Assembly: GCA_023717525.1 (NCBI GenBank)
Contig: JAMQPK010000231.1
Location: forward strand, 1-64,000
DNA: 64,000 nucleotides
Reading direction: 5' to 3'
DNA from: Vicinamibacterales bacterium
GTDB taxonomy: Bacteria > Acidobacteriota > Vicinamibacteria > Vicinamibacterales > JAMQPK01
The notes beneath the pieces were generated by a model. That model ran no database searches. It saw nothing but the letters and a program-made list of their open reading frames with translations, and was not told the origin of the DNA. This document shows positions 1-7,342 of this stretch, piece by piece; the stretch's first letter is position 1, and each line of letters opens with the position of its first letter. The position numbers and the translations under genes were made by a program.

Positions 1-502
1 ACAGCGTCAGGACGCGATTCGAGAGCAGAACCGTGCCATAGAAGACGGCGTGTTTGCTGCGGTGAACGATCCGAGACGTCCGCTGCAACTGCCGAAGGTC
101 GAAGAGGTTCCGCCGGCAATCAACTTCGCTCCGCTGGAGAACGCATCGAACCGGCTTGCACGCGCCGCCGAGCGTTATCGCAAGGCATCTGAAGACGCAC
201 GCCCGAAGCTGGCAACTGCGGCGCCTTCGGTTCTTCAGTCCATCAATCTGCGTCTTCTTCAGGCCGAGCGGCAGCTCATCGATCCGGCCGGCTTGCCGCG
301 GCGTCCGTGGTATCGCCACCTTCTATATGCGCCGGGGTTTTATACGGGTTACGCGGTGAAGACGATGCCTGGCGTACGCGAGGGGATTGAAGAAAAGAAG
401 TACGACGAAGCTGAAGCGGAAGTGATCAAACTCGCGAAGGCACTCGATCGGGAAACAGCGCTCGTGAACGCAGCCGCCGGGGACTTGGAACGGCTGCGCT
501 GA
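1..502 (+). CDS. C-terminal part of a PSMA/glutamate carboxypeptidase II-like M28 peptidase (5' end outside window)
   Basis: The frame is open from the window edge, so the gene is cut at its 5' side; a GTG at 50 is only internal. What remains reads as the transferrin-receptor-like dimerisation domain that closes N-acetylated alpha-linked acidic dipeptidases. It is helical, with a segment near the middle reading LIDPAGLPRRPWYRHLLYAP, very like the family's conserved LDPxGLPxRPxYRHxIYAP stretch, followed by the usual PGV...K.Y..A..E tail. The catalytic zinc site lies outside the window. Members are secreted or membrane-anchored exopeptidases; export cannot be judged here. Family assignment is fairly secure, exact substrate unknown. 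Confidence 0.85.
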   Translation, partial: QRQDAIREQNRAIEDGVFAAVNDPRRPLQLPKVEEVPPAINFAPLENASNRLARAAERYRKASEDARPKLATAAPSVLQSINLRLLQAERQLIDPAGLPRRPWYRHLLYAPGFYTGYAVKTMPGVREGIEEKKYDEAEAEVIKLAKALDRETALVNAAAGDLERLR

Positions 503-504
503 GC

Positions 505-568
505 AGGGGCAAAGGGTAAGGGGCGAAGGGCAATCGCCCTCACCCCTCACCCCTTACCCCTCGCCCCT
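505..568. repeat. G-rich/C-rich word-repeat hairpin between convergent genes
   Basis: The left arm (505-534) is built from GGGGCAAAGGGTAA-like words and the right arm (535-568) from their complement, giving an imperfect stem of about 25 bp. It fills the space between the peptidase stop and the glnK stop. It could serve as a two-way terminator, though there is no clear T-tract. It is one of the word-repeat elements seen across the window. Confidence 0.75.
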
Positions 569-569
569 C

Positions 570-902
570 TTAGAGAGCGTCCTTCTCTCCCGTCCGAATG
601 TTGTATCCCTCCTGGACCGGCAGTACGAACACGCGGCCGTCGCCAATTTCACCCGTGCGCGCAGCGGTGATGATCGCCTGAATCGCGGTCTCCATCAGAT
701 GGTCCGGTACGACAGTCTCGATCTGCATCTTCGGCAGCAGCGTCACTTCGTACTCGCGTCCTCGATACACGGCCGTGTGCCCCTTCTGGCGACCGTGGCC
801 TCGCACCTCGGTCACGGTCATCCCGGCAATTTGTACCTTGGACAGCGCTTCCTTCACCTCGTCGACTTTGTTGGGCCGGATTATCGCCTTGATGAGCTTC
901 AT
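570..902 (-). CDS. glnK: Nitrogen regulatory protein P-II
   Basis: This 110-residue protein has the full length of the P-II family, the trimeric cytoplasmic sensors of ATP/ADP and 2-oxoglutarate that plug ammonium channels and control nitrogen metabolism. The T-loop is intact, with the uridylylation tyrosine at residue 51 (YRGREYEV) and the second tyrosine at 46. The TGEIGDGRVFVLPV nucleotide-binding segment is also present. Its ATG overlaps the stop of the upstream amt gene, so the two are translationally coupled. Linkage to amt favours the GlnK role; GlnB cannot be excluded. Confidence 0.95.
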   Translation of the reverse strand: MKLIKAIIRPNKVDEVKEALSKVQIAGMTVTEVRGHGRQKGHTAVYRGREYEVTLLPKMQIETVVPDHLMETAIQAIITAARTGEIGDGRVFVLPVQEGYNIRTGEKDAL

Positions 903-2173
903 GCCATCTCCGAGCGCAGTGCGGTGGCGGATGACTTCAGGTGCATGCCTGGTCCGCCCATCGCCGTTGATTCGCCATGCACGTACGCCTCTTCGCCGTG
1001 ATTGCTCAGATCGATCCCCGCATCCTCATCGTCGGCAGCGCCGCGCAGCGGAACGATCGCGCCGACCAGCTTCAAGAGCACGAAACTCATGATGCCGCTG
1101 TAAACAATCGTTGCCGCGACAGCCGTTGCCTGGATGCCGAGCTGCGCGGGATTGCCGAACAGCAGCCCGTCGGCGGTGCCATTGAGCGCCTTCTGTGCGA
1201 ACACGCCCGTCAACAGCGCGCCTACCGTGCCGCCGACGCCGTGTGCGGCAACCACGTCGAGCGAATCGTCAAGTGAAGTTTTCGTGCGGAACAGGATGCC
1301 GAAATAGCTGGGCACGGCCGCGATGGCGCCGAGCGCGAGAGCGCTCATCGGGCCGACGAAACCGGCCGCCGGCGTGATGGCCACCAGGCCTACGACGATG
1401 GCGGTTGCACAGCCGACGGCTGTGGGTTTGCCCGACCGCATGTAGTCGAGCAGCGTCCAGACGACGAGCGTGCCCATGGGAGCAAGAAACGTCGTTGTGA
1501 ATGCCAGCGCGGCCGATGGACTCGCGGCCAGCGCGCTACCAGCATTGAAGCCGAACCAGCCGAACCAGAGCAGGCCGGCACCGAGAAGCGTGAACGGCAC
1601 GTTGTGCGGCAGCAACGAGGAACTTGGATAGTCCTTCCGTTTGCCGATGACGATTGCCGCGACCAGCGCAGCGATGCCGGCGTTCACGTGCACGACCGTG
1701 CCGCCCGCGAAATCGAGCGCACCCATCTTCGAGAGCCACCCGCCGCCCCAGACCCAATGAGCAATGGGCGCATACACGACCACGGACCAGAGGGTGATGA
1801 AGATCACGTATGCCGAGAACCGCATCCGCTCGACGATGGCTCCGGATATGAGCGCTGCCGTGATGATGCAGAACGTGCCCTGATACGCCATGAACAGGTA
1901 GTGCGGGATGGTGCCCTGCGCCTCGAGGCCGACGCCCTTCAAGCCAAGCCTCGAGAGGTCGCCGATGTAGTTCCCACCCGCAGAGAACGAGAGGGAATAG
2001 CCGACGATGGCCCACGCCACGCCGACGAAACCCAGCGAGATGAAGCTCATCATCATCGTGTTCAGAGCATTCTTCGAACGGACCAGGCCGCCGTAGAAGA
2101 ACGCGAGAGCTGGCGTCATCAGTAACACGAGCGCCGTCGAAACCAGCATCCATGCCGTATCGGCTTGATTCAT
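899..2173 (-). CDS. amt: Ammonium transporter Amt
   Basis: A polytopic inner-membrane protein of about 424 residues with the eleven-helix pattern of Amt/MEP/Rh channels. Visible family hallmarks include MTPALAFFYGGLVRSKN near the N terminus, the DFAGGTVVHVNAG segment around residue 155 and a later DDSLDVVAAHGVGG segment carrying a pore histidine. It conducts ammonium into the cell and is the partner of the P-II protein encoded directly downstream with overlapping codons. I prefer the ATG at 2173 because a GAGG lies six bases upstream; a GTG at 2176 is possible. No clear sigma-54 promoter is visible. Confidence 0.95.
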   Translation of the reverse strand: MNQADTAWMLVSTALVLLMTPALAFFYGGLVRSKNALNTMMMSFISLGFVGVAWAIVGYSLSFSAGGNYIGDLSRLGLKGVGLEAQGTIPHYLFMAYQGTFCIITAALISGAIVERMRFSAYVIFITLWSVVVYAPIAHWVWGGGWLSKMGALDFAGGTVVHVNAGIAALVAAIVIGKRKDYPSSSLLPHNVPFTLLGAGLLWFGWFGFNAGSALAASPSAALAFTTTFLAPMGTLVVWTLLDYMRSGKPTAVGCATAIVVGLVAITPAAGFVGPMSALALGAIAAVPSYFGILFRTKTSLDDSLDVVAAHGVGGTVGALLTGVFAQKALNGTADGLLFGNPAQLGIQATAVAATIVYSGIMSFVLLKLVGAIVPLRGAADDEDAGIDLSNHGEEAYVHGESTAMGGPGMHLKSSATALRSEMA

Positions 2174-2416
2174 CACTCACCTCATCAGTGGACGAAAATG
2201 TCGATGTTTGCAGTTCTTGGGCTTGACCGCCCCTGACCGCCGCATTTGCGCCTTTGGGAGGTGACACATTACCGTGGTTTTATTTGGAAAAACAGGAAAA
2301 AAGTTGTGATGGGGCCAGTGACTGCAGTGGGCGAACGTCTACCGACAAAGCGGTGAGGTCGAGGAGCGATTACGACAATGTTGTCAGCTCAACCTGTCAT
2401 AAATGGCGATCCACGC

Positions 2417-2791
2417 CTACTTGACCGGGGCGGGTCCCACGCTGCGAAGGTAGTTGATGATGTCCCAGGTTTCGCGCTCGGTCATCTTCGACGCGAAACC
2501 CTTCATTGCCGTCTTGGGAACGCCGCTGCGGATGACGGCGAAGATCTCGCTGTCGCTTGTGCCGTGCGTCCATTCGGCGTCCACGAGGTTCGACGGCTTC
2601 GGATTCAGTTGCTTCGAGGCGGGGCCGTCGCCAGTGCCAGACTTGCCGTGGCAACTGGCGCAGCTCCTGTTGTAGGCGCTCCCGCCGTCGGCAATCGACT
2701 TGGGCGTCGACGGCACGGCGTTCTGCTGGCCTGCGGCTGCAGGGAGCACCATGGCCAGGCTTACGGCGACGAGAGTTAATGAGTATTTCAT
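2417..2791 (-). CDS. Secreted monohaem c-type cytochrome
   Basis: The 124-residue product starts with a signal peptide (about residues 1-21, ending AAAG) followed by one class I cytochrome c domain. The haem site is CASCH at residues 44-48, and the likely sixth ligand is Met96 in the TAMKGF segment. It is a periplasmic electron carrier of the CccA/cytochrome c551-type group; its partner is not evident. The ATG at 2791 has AGGTG close upstream and follows the SLOG-like gene by four bases, so the two share a transcript. The reading frame is open upstream, but that part is not cytochrome. Confidence 0.9.
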   Translation of the reverse strand: MKYSLTLVAVSLAMVLPAAAGQQNAVPSTPKSIADGGSAYNRSCASCHGKSGTGDGPASKQLNPKPSNLVDAEWTHGTSDSEIFAVIRSGVPKTAMKGFASKMTERETWDIINYLRSVGPAPVK

Positions 2792-2795
2792 GTGA

Positions 2796-3356
2796 TCACC
2801 TGAACGATCGCTGAAAGAGATCGTCGATAGCTTTCTTTGAGGGCTCGAGCAGCGTACGCGTTCCAGTACCGGTGAAGTGCTGGTGCTTGATGACGGGGCC
2901 GCCCGCGCTATCCGACGGCTGCCAGTCTTCGCCGTTCCACCAGAACCATCCCAGCTTGTCCTGATCGAACACGTGCAGCGGCTTGTTGCAAAGCTTCGCG
3001 AACTCCGCTCCCCACCCGGTACCGCCACGGACGGTCTTGTCTTCGAGGATCGTACCGACGACCCAGATTTCCTGGCCGTTGTTCACCTGATACCACAAGG
3101 TTTGCAGTACCTTCCGCAAGGTCGGGCTGTCGGTGTAGCGCCGGTGCATCAGCCGGCCAACGTATGTGAGGCTGACATCCCCGTTCTGCAGCTCCTCGTG
3201 ATTCAGCACGCGGACACCGCGGTGGCGGTCTATCTTGTGACCTTCGAACGTGAAATTGACTTCCTCGATGCCGTGGCGTTCGGCGCACGCGCCAAACGCT
3301 GCCTCGGCTCCAGGGGCCCCGCCGCTGAACAGGATGCTGTCGGATGCCTGCATCAT
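2796..3356 (-). CDS. SLOG/DprA-fold-like hypothetical protein
   Basis: About 186 residues. The N terminus reads ILFSGGAPGAEAAFGACAER, a glycine-rich Rossmann-type loop as in SLOG/TrsA-like nucleotide-binding proteins. A middle RGGTGWGAEFAKL stretch and a C-terminal VFDQDKLGWFWWNG stretch recall a family of uncharacterised bacterial and phage proteins. Function is unknown; nucleotide or nucleotide-derivative binding is the best inference. It lies four bases ahead of the cytochrome gene and is divergent from ndh. Start is uncertain: ATG at 3356 or GTG at 3368, neither with a strong ribosome site. Confidence 0.6.
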   Translation of the reverse strand: MMQASDSILFSGGAPGAEAAFGACAERHGIEEVNFTFEGHKIDRHRGVRVLNHEELQNGDVSLTYVGRLMHRRYTDSPTLRKVLQTLWYQVNNGQEIWVVGTILEDKTVRGGTGWGAEFAKLCNKPLHVFDQDKLGWFWWNGEDWQPSDSAGGPVIKHQHFTGTGTRTLLEPSKKAIDDLFQRSFR

Positions 3357-3382
3357 GCGATCATACACCGCAGCGAAAACGC

Positions 3383-4636
3383 ATGAGCCGTGTCGTCATC
3401 GTCGGTGGGGGATTCGCCGGGCTCAACGCGGCGAAAGCGTTGGGTGGGCGAAAGGGCGTCGACGTCCTGTTGCTCGATCGCCAGAACCACCATTTGTTTT
3501 CCCCCCTTTTGTATCAGGTGGCGATGGCGGGGCTCAGTCCAGCCGACATCGCGGCCCCCATCCGGTCGATGCTGTCCGAGTACGGGAATATTCGCGTGCT
3601 CCTCGCGGAAGTGAGCGCAGTCGATCCGTCGCGCAGCGTGCTCCATGGCGACATAGGCGAGGTGCCGTACGACTACTTGCTGCTGTGTTGCGGTTCGACG
3701 CAGTCCTATTTTGGCCACGATGAATGGAAGGCCTATGCGCCCAGTTTGAAGACGCTGGAGGACGCCACCAATATCCGCGCGAAAGTGCTGCTCGCGTTTG
3801 AAGAAGCCGAGCGGATCGTCGATAAAGACGAGCGGAGGAAGTTCCTGACGTTCGTCATCGTGGGTGGCGGCCCGACCGGCGTGGAACTGGCTGGCGCCAT
3901 CGGCGAGATGAGCCGGTTTACGCTGGCGCGAGACTTCAAATCGATCGATGCGAAGTCGGCGCGAGTCTTGTTGATCGAAGCGGGCCCGCGCATTCTGCCG
4001 TCGTTCTCTGAAGAACAGGCGGCACAGGCCGTTCGGGACCTGGAGCATCTCGGGGTTCATGTATGGACGTCGAGCTCCGTCACTTCGATCGACGCGGACG
4101 GCGTCGCTATTGGCAAAGAGCGAGTCCACGCCGGAACGGTCGTGTGGGCCGCCGGGGTGAATGCGTCACCGTTGGGGAAGACGCTCGGCGCGGACGTCGA
4201 TCGCCAGGGCCGCGTCGTGGTTGAACCGGACTTGAGCGTCAAGGCGCATCCGAACGTCTTTGTGGCGGGCGATTTGGCGCTCTACACCCATCAGACAGGT
4301 GCGCCGTTGCCAGGCACGGCCCCGGTCGCGATGCAACAAGGCCGGCATGTCGGCCGAACGATTCTTCGCGACCTGCGGGGCGAGCCGCGCCAACCGTTTC
4401 ATTTCGTCGACAAAGGGCAAATGGCCACGATCGGGCGAAGCCGGGCCATCACACAGATTGGCGGGCTCAAGTTGAGCGGTTTTCCCGCGTGGCTGATGTG
4501 GCTGGCCGTCCACATCTACTATCTGGCAGGGTTCAAGAACCGGCTGCTTGTCGTGCTGCAATGGGCATGGTCGTACGTGACGTTCAGCCGCGGAGCGCGG
4601 TTGATTGTGGGGAAGGGGACTCGATCGAGTCGATAG
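3383..4636 (+). CDS. ndh: Type II NADH dehydrogenase (NDH-2)
   Basis: A 417-residue flavoprotein that passes electrons from NADH to quinone at the inner face of the membrane without pumping protons. The FAD loop is VVIVGGGFAGLNAAKAL at the N terminus, and the NADH-binding loop is FVIVGGGPTGVELAGAIGEM around residue 155. A second FAD motif, VFVAGDLA, occurs near residue 293. The C-terminal 60 residues are aromatic and hydrophobic, as in the membrane-anchoring part of the family. I chose the ATG at 3383 because the flavin fold begins there. The last codons and stop lie in a CGATAG-type repeat. Confidence 0.93.
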   Translation: MSRVVIVGGGFAGLNAAKALGGRKGVDVLLLDRQNHHLFSPLLYQVAMAGLSPADIAAPIRSMLSEYGNIRVLLAEVSAVDPSRSVLHGDIGEVPYDYLLLCCGSTQSYFGHDEWKAYAPSLKTLEDATNIRAKVLLAFEEAERIVDKDERRKFLTFVIVGGGPTGVELAGAIGEMSRFTLARDFKSIDAKSARVLLIEAGPRILPSFSEEQAAQAVRDLEHLGVHVWTSSSVTSIDADGVAIGKERVHAGTVVWAAGVNASPLGKTLGADVDRQGRVVVEPDLSVKAHPNVFVAGDLALYTHQTGAPLPGTAPVAMQQGRHVGRTILRDLRGEPRQPFHFVDKGQMATIGRSRAITQIGGLKLSGFPAWLMWLAVHIYYLAGFKNRLLVVLQWAWSYVTFSRGARLIVGKGTRSSR

Positions 4637-4713
4637 TCGATAGGCAATAGACGATAGTCAGAGTCGATAGGCGACAGACCATAGTCCGCCAGTCGACGAT
4701 AGACGATGGACCG
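4618..4713. repeat. Degenerate GTCGATAG/GACGATAG word repeat after ndh
   Basis: Short words of the form (G)TCGATAG and GACGATAG recur about nine times with small changes. The tract begins in the last codons of ndh, where a perfect 14-base palindrome occupies 4619-4632, and supplies that gene's stop codon. Unlike most other elements it is mainly a direct repeat. Confidence 0.7.
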
Positions 4714-4751
4714 TAGGCCAGAACAAGCACAAGCGCGCCCGTTCTGGCCTA
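4714..4751. terminator. Perfect 11-bp hairpin between convergent ndh and cupin genes
   Basis: TAGGCCAGAAC (4714-4724) is exactly complementary to GTTCTGGCCTA (4741-4751), with a 16-base loop. It sits between converging genes and so could end both transcripts. There is no U-tract, so intrinsic termination is only plausible. Confidence 0.5.
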
Positions 4752-4776
4752 GAGCCCAGGGCCTGAAGCCCGAAGC

Positions 4777-5361
4777 CTATTTCGCCGGTGGCGCTACCGC
4801 GTAACCTGCGCCTTCACCACCGCCGCGACTCACTGGCTTGCCGTTCTCGTCTTCCTCAACTTGAACGGTCGTCACCGGTCCGTATCCCTGGATCTGCACG
4901 ATGGTTTCCTGACCGTCCTGCGATCCATCGAAGTGGATGAAATACGCCGGGTGATACATCACGCTTCCCGCGGGCATCGGGATCATTTCCTTCGCACGAA
5001 ACACTTTGCCCTTGCCGCCGTACCAAGTGCCTTTGATCACGGTCACCCAGCGATCCATCGTGTGATAGTGCGGGCGGCTCGTCTGATTCGGGCCGAACCG
5101 GTTCCGCGTCATGTAGAAGCCGGTCTGGCTTGCCGCGCCGAAGACCGGGCCGCCACCGGTGGCGACCGCATCATCCGGCTTCATGATCAGGTTCATGGCG
5201 TGGAGAACCGGAGGGCGAGGCGGCTGCGCTTGTGCTCCCGCGCCTCGGCCTCCCGCCTGCCCTGGCGCCTGGGCGGCCTGCTGCCCGTGGCTCACGGCGA
5301 GCCCGGCCAGCACGAACCCGACAAACGCGCACACCGTGATGCCGGTACGTGCAATTCTCAT
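4777..5361 (-). CDS. Secreted cupin-domain protein
   Basis: A 194-residue protein with an N-terminal signal peptide (about 1-27), a Gly/Ala/Gln/Pro-rich linker and a single cupin barrel. Metal-ligand candidates are His98 and His100 (RPHYH) and His143 (IHFDG). A second exported cupin with the same layout is encoded at 16354-16902. The two share a closing VTTVQV/VKTTQV segment followed by E/D-E-NGKP. Such proteins are common in soil Acidobacteriota, but the reaction is not known. It is divergent from the dienelactone hydrolase gene with about 75 bases between starts. Confidence 0.8.
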   Translation of the reverse strand: MRIARTGITVCAFVGFVLAGLAVSHGQQAAQAPGQAGGRGAGAQAQPPRPPVLHAMNLIMKPDDAVATGGGPVFGAASQTGFYMTRNRFGPNQTSRPHYHTMDRWVTVIKGTWYGGKGKVFRAKEMIPMPAGSVMYHPAYFIHFDGSQDGQETIVQIQGYGPVTTVQVEEDENGKPVSRGGGEGAGYAVAPPAK

Positions 5362-5436
5362 AGTCTGCTCCCGTCAAAAAGAGGTTGTACCCGGTATGGT
5401 ATGCTCGGCGCCTCCCCAATCAAAGGAGTTAGTGAA

Positions 5437-6327
5437 ATGGAACGCATGAAGGCATCCGATTTCCCGCAGGAGCTTCTCGAGTTGTTTCACGAGTACGTCC
5501 ACGGCGACATCAGCCGCCGGGATTTCCTCGACGGTGCCCAGAAATTCGCCGTGGGCGGCCTGACGGCAGCCGGTCTCTTCGAGGCGCTAAGACCGAACTA
5601 CGCCTTCGCGCAGCAGGTTGCGAAGGACGACAAGAGAATCAAGGCCGAGTACGCGACCGTTCCGTCGCCGCAAGGCAACGGCTCGATCAAAGGCTATCTC
5701 GTCCACCCAGCCAGCGCCGGCAAGCACCCTGCTGTTCTGGTGATCCATGAGAACCGTGGCCTGAATCCTTATGTCGAGGACGTTGCGCGCCGGCTTGGCA
5801 CAGCGAACTTTCTCGCGTTCGCGCCAGACGGTCTGACGTCGGTGGGTGGGTATCCCGGCGACGACGAGCAGGGAGGGAAGCTGTTCGGTCAAGTTGACCG
5901 CGCCAAGATGACTGAAGACTTCGTGGCCGCAGCAAACTGGCTCCGCACGCATGCAGACAGCACGGGCCGCCTTGGCGCCGTCGGGTTCTGCTTCGGGGGC
6001 GGAATGGTGAACACGCTGGCCGTGCGCCTGGGCGCCGACCTTCGCGCTGGAGTGCCGTTCTACGGCGGTGCACCAGCTGATGCCGATGTGCCCAAGATCA
6101 AGGCCGCCATCCTTGCGAATCACGGCGAACTCGACGCGCGTCTTGCGGCGGGTTGGCCTGCCTACGACGCAGCCTTGACTGCAGCAAAGGTTCCGCACGA
6201 GGGCTATATCTACCCAAAGGCGAATCACGGTTTCCACAACGACACGACACCGCGCTACGACGAGGCGGCAGCCAAACTCGCGTGGGAAAGAACGCTCGGG
6301 TGGTTCAATAAGTATCTGCGAGCCTGA
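5437..6327 (+). CDS. Tat-exported dienelactone hydrolase family protein
   Basis: A 296-residue alpha/beta hydrolase. The N terminus carries a twin-arginine motif (SRRDFL at 26-31) before a hydrophobic stretch, so folded export is expected. The dienelactone-hydrolase site is complete: Glu105 in HENRG, nucleophile Cys185 in GFCFGG, Asp233 in HGELD and His264 in ANHGFH. The family hydrolyses enol-lactones from aromatic breakdown and some other esters; the substrate here is unknown. The start is set by AAAGGAG about eight bases before the ATG. An exported intradiol dioxygenase lies farther along at 22726-23520. Confidence 0.92.
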   Translation: MERMKASDFPQELLELFHEYVHGDISRRDFLDGAQKFAVGGLTAAGLFEALRPNYAFAQQVAKDDKRIKAEYATVPSPQGNGSIKGYLVHPASAGKHPAVLVIHENRGLNPYVEDVARRLGTANFLAFAPDGLTSVGGYPGDDEQGGKLFGQVDRAKMTEDFVAAANWLRTHADSTGRLGAVGFCFGGGMVNTLAVRLGADLRAGVPFYGGAPADADVPKIKAAILANHGELDARLAAGWPAYDAALTAAKVPHEGYIYPKANHGFHNDTTPRYDEAAAKLAWERTLGWFNKYLRA

Positions 6328-6347
6328 GTGGCTGGGCGGCCGACGGG

Positions 6348-7322
6348 TTACAACCCCCGGAGGCCGCCCTTCGCCAGAAACCCGTTCCACGTTGGAATCA
6401 CGATCGTCACGTTGCCAGATGTCATCGCCTTGCACGCGAGGCGGATGACAGGCTTCGGTTCTGTCGACGTCAGATAGCCGCAGTCCTTCAACAGCTTCGC
6501 TTCCTGCCCTTCGACGTCGGAGAGTTTTTCCGCGCCTGCCAGCACACCGACCCAGCACGTACCACAGGACGCCGTACGGCACTCGACAGGAACCGCACCC
6601 TCGTGGCAGCGGCGCGGGCCCGACGAGTAGTCGCGCGTGTCGCGCGCGGAGCCGTTGGTCAGCGGTGTCTGCTTGATGGCGGTGAATCGTCCATCCGAAC
6701 GGGTTTCATCGAACGTGACGGAATACTGTGCATTTTCCGGTCCCCGCATCCACCCCATCAATCCCTGGCCGTCGTCTCGCTTTCGAGCGGCAAGGATAGT
6801 GTCCGGCTGCTTACGGAGTAACCCTGCAGGGCTCGGCTGCGCGCCTGGCGCGGTGCTGAATCGGAGGAGACCGACCTGCCGCAGCGTCATAACGCCGACA
6901 GCGGCGATGCCCATCGCGAGCGACTCGTCTGTGCGGCCGGCTGCTGCCGCCTCCTTCGCAATATCGCGAATAGCGCCAGTGAGATCTGCAGCGGCGGTGT
7001 TGGAGGTGGCGCGCGCGATGATCGCCGTCTTCACATGAGGCCAGAAGCGATGTCCGTAGAAAAACCAGTGGCTCGTGTCGATCTGATCAACGAGACGATA
7101 GTTGCCGTCAAGACGGAGAGTGGTCTCGAGCTTCCGGACGTCCTCGGCCTGAGCCACTGCGTCGGCCAGTGCGAGCGGGTAGAAACGAAGCCAGATGCGT
7201 GTCGCGTTTCGCTCCACTTCGTGGATGGCAGGCAAGAGTGAGTCGAAGGCACGCGCCCACGTGGCGCTGTCGTGTTGTGTCAGGAACGATTCGAGCGCTG
7301 TTGTCATTTTGATAGGAATCAT
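6348..7322 (-). CDS. 2Fe-2S ferredoxin-domain protein with N-terminal helical domain
   Basis: A 324-residue protein. Residues 1-165 are mostly helical with no recognised family. Residues about 198-315 form a plant-type 2Fe-2S ferredoxin domain, with cluster ligands C248, C253, C256 and C297 (CRTASCGTC ... RLAC). Similar two-part proteins occur in Acidobacteriota without known function; electron transfer is the safe inference. It is divergent from the TamB-Omp85 gene. Start is uncertain: ATG at 7322 leaves only 20 bases to the neighbour's earliest start, and ATG at 7307 (MTTALES) is equally plausible. Confidence 0.75.
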   Translation of the reverse strand: MIPIKMTTALESFLTQHDSATWARAFDSLLPAIHEVERNATRIWLRFYPLALADAVAQAEDVRKLETTLRLDGNYRLVDQIDTSHWFFYGHRFWPHVKTAIIARATSNTAAADLTGAIRDIAKEAAAAGRTDESLAMGIAAVGVMTLRQVGLLRFSTAPGAQPSPAGLLRKQPDTILAARKRDDGQGLMGWMRGPENAQYSVTFDETRSDGRFTAIKQTPLTNGSARDTRDYSSGPRRCHEGAVPVECRTASCGTCWVGVLAGAEKLSDVEGQEAKLLKDCGYLTSTEPKPVIRLACKAMTSGNVTIVIPTWNGFLAKGGLRGL

Positions 7323-7342
7323 ATTCCGATCTCGCCACGAGT

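Noticed and set aside
2184-2340. Sigma-54 promoter for amt-glnK
   Set aside because: A CTGGCCC occurs on the minus strand, but the GC element at the right distance is missing.
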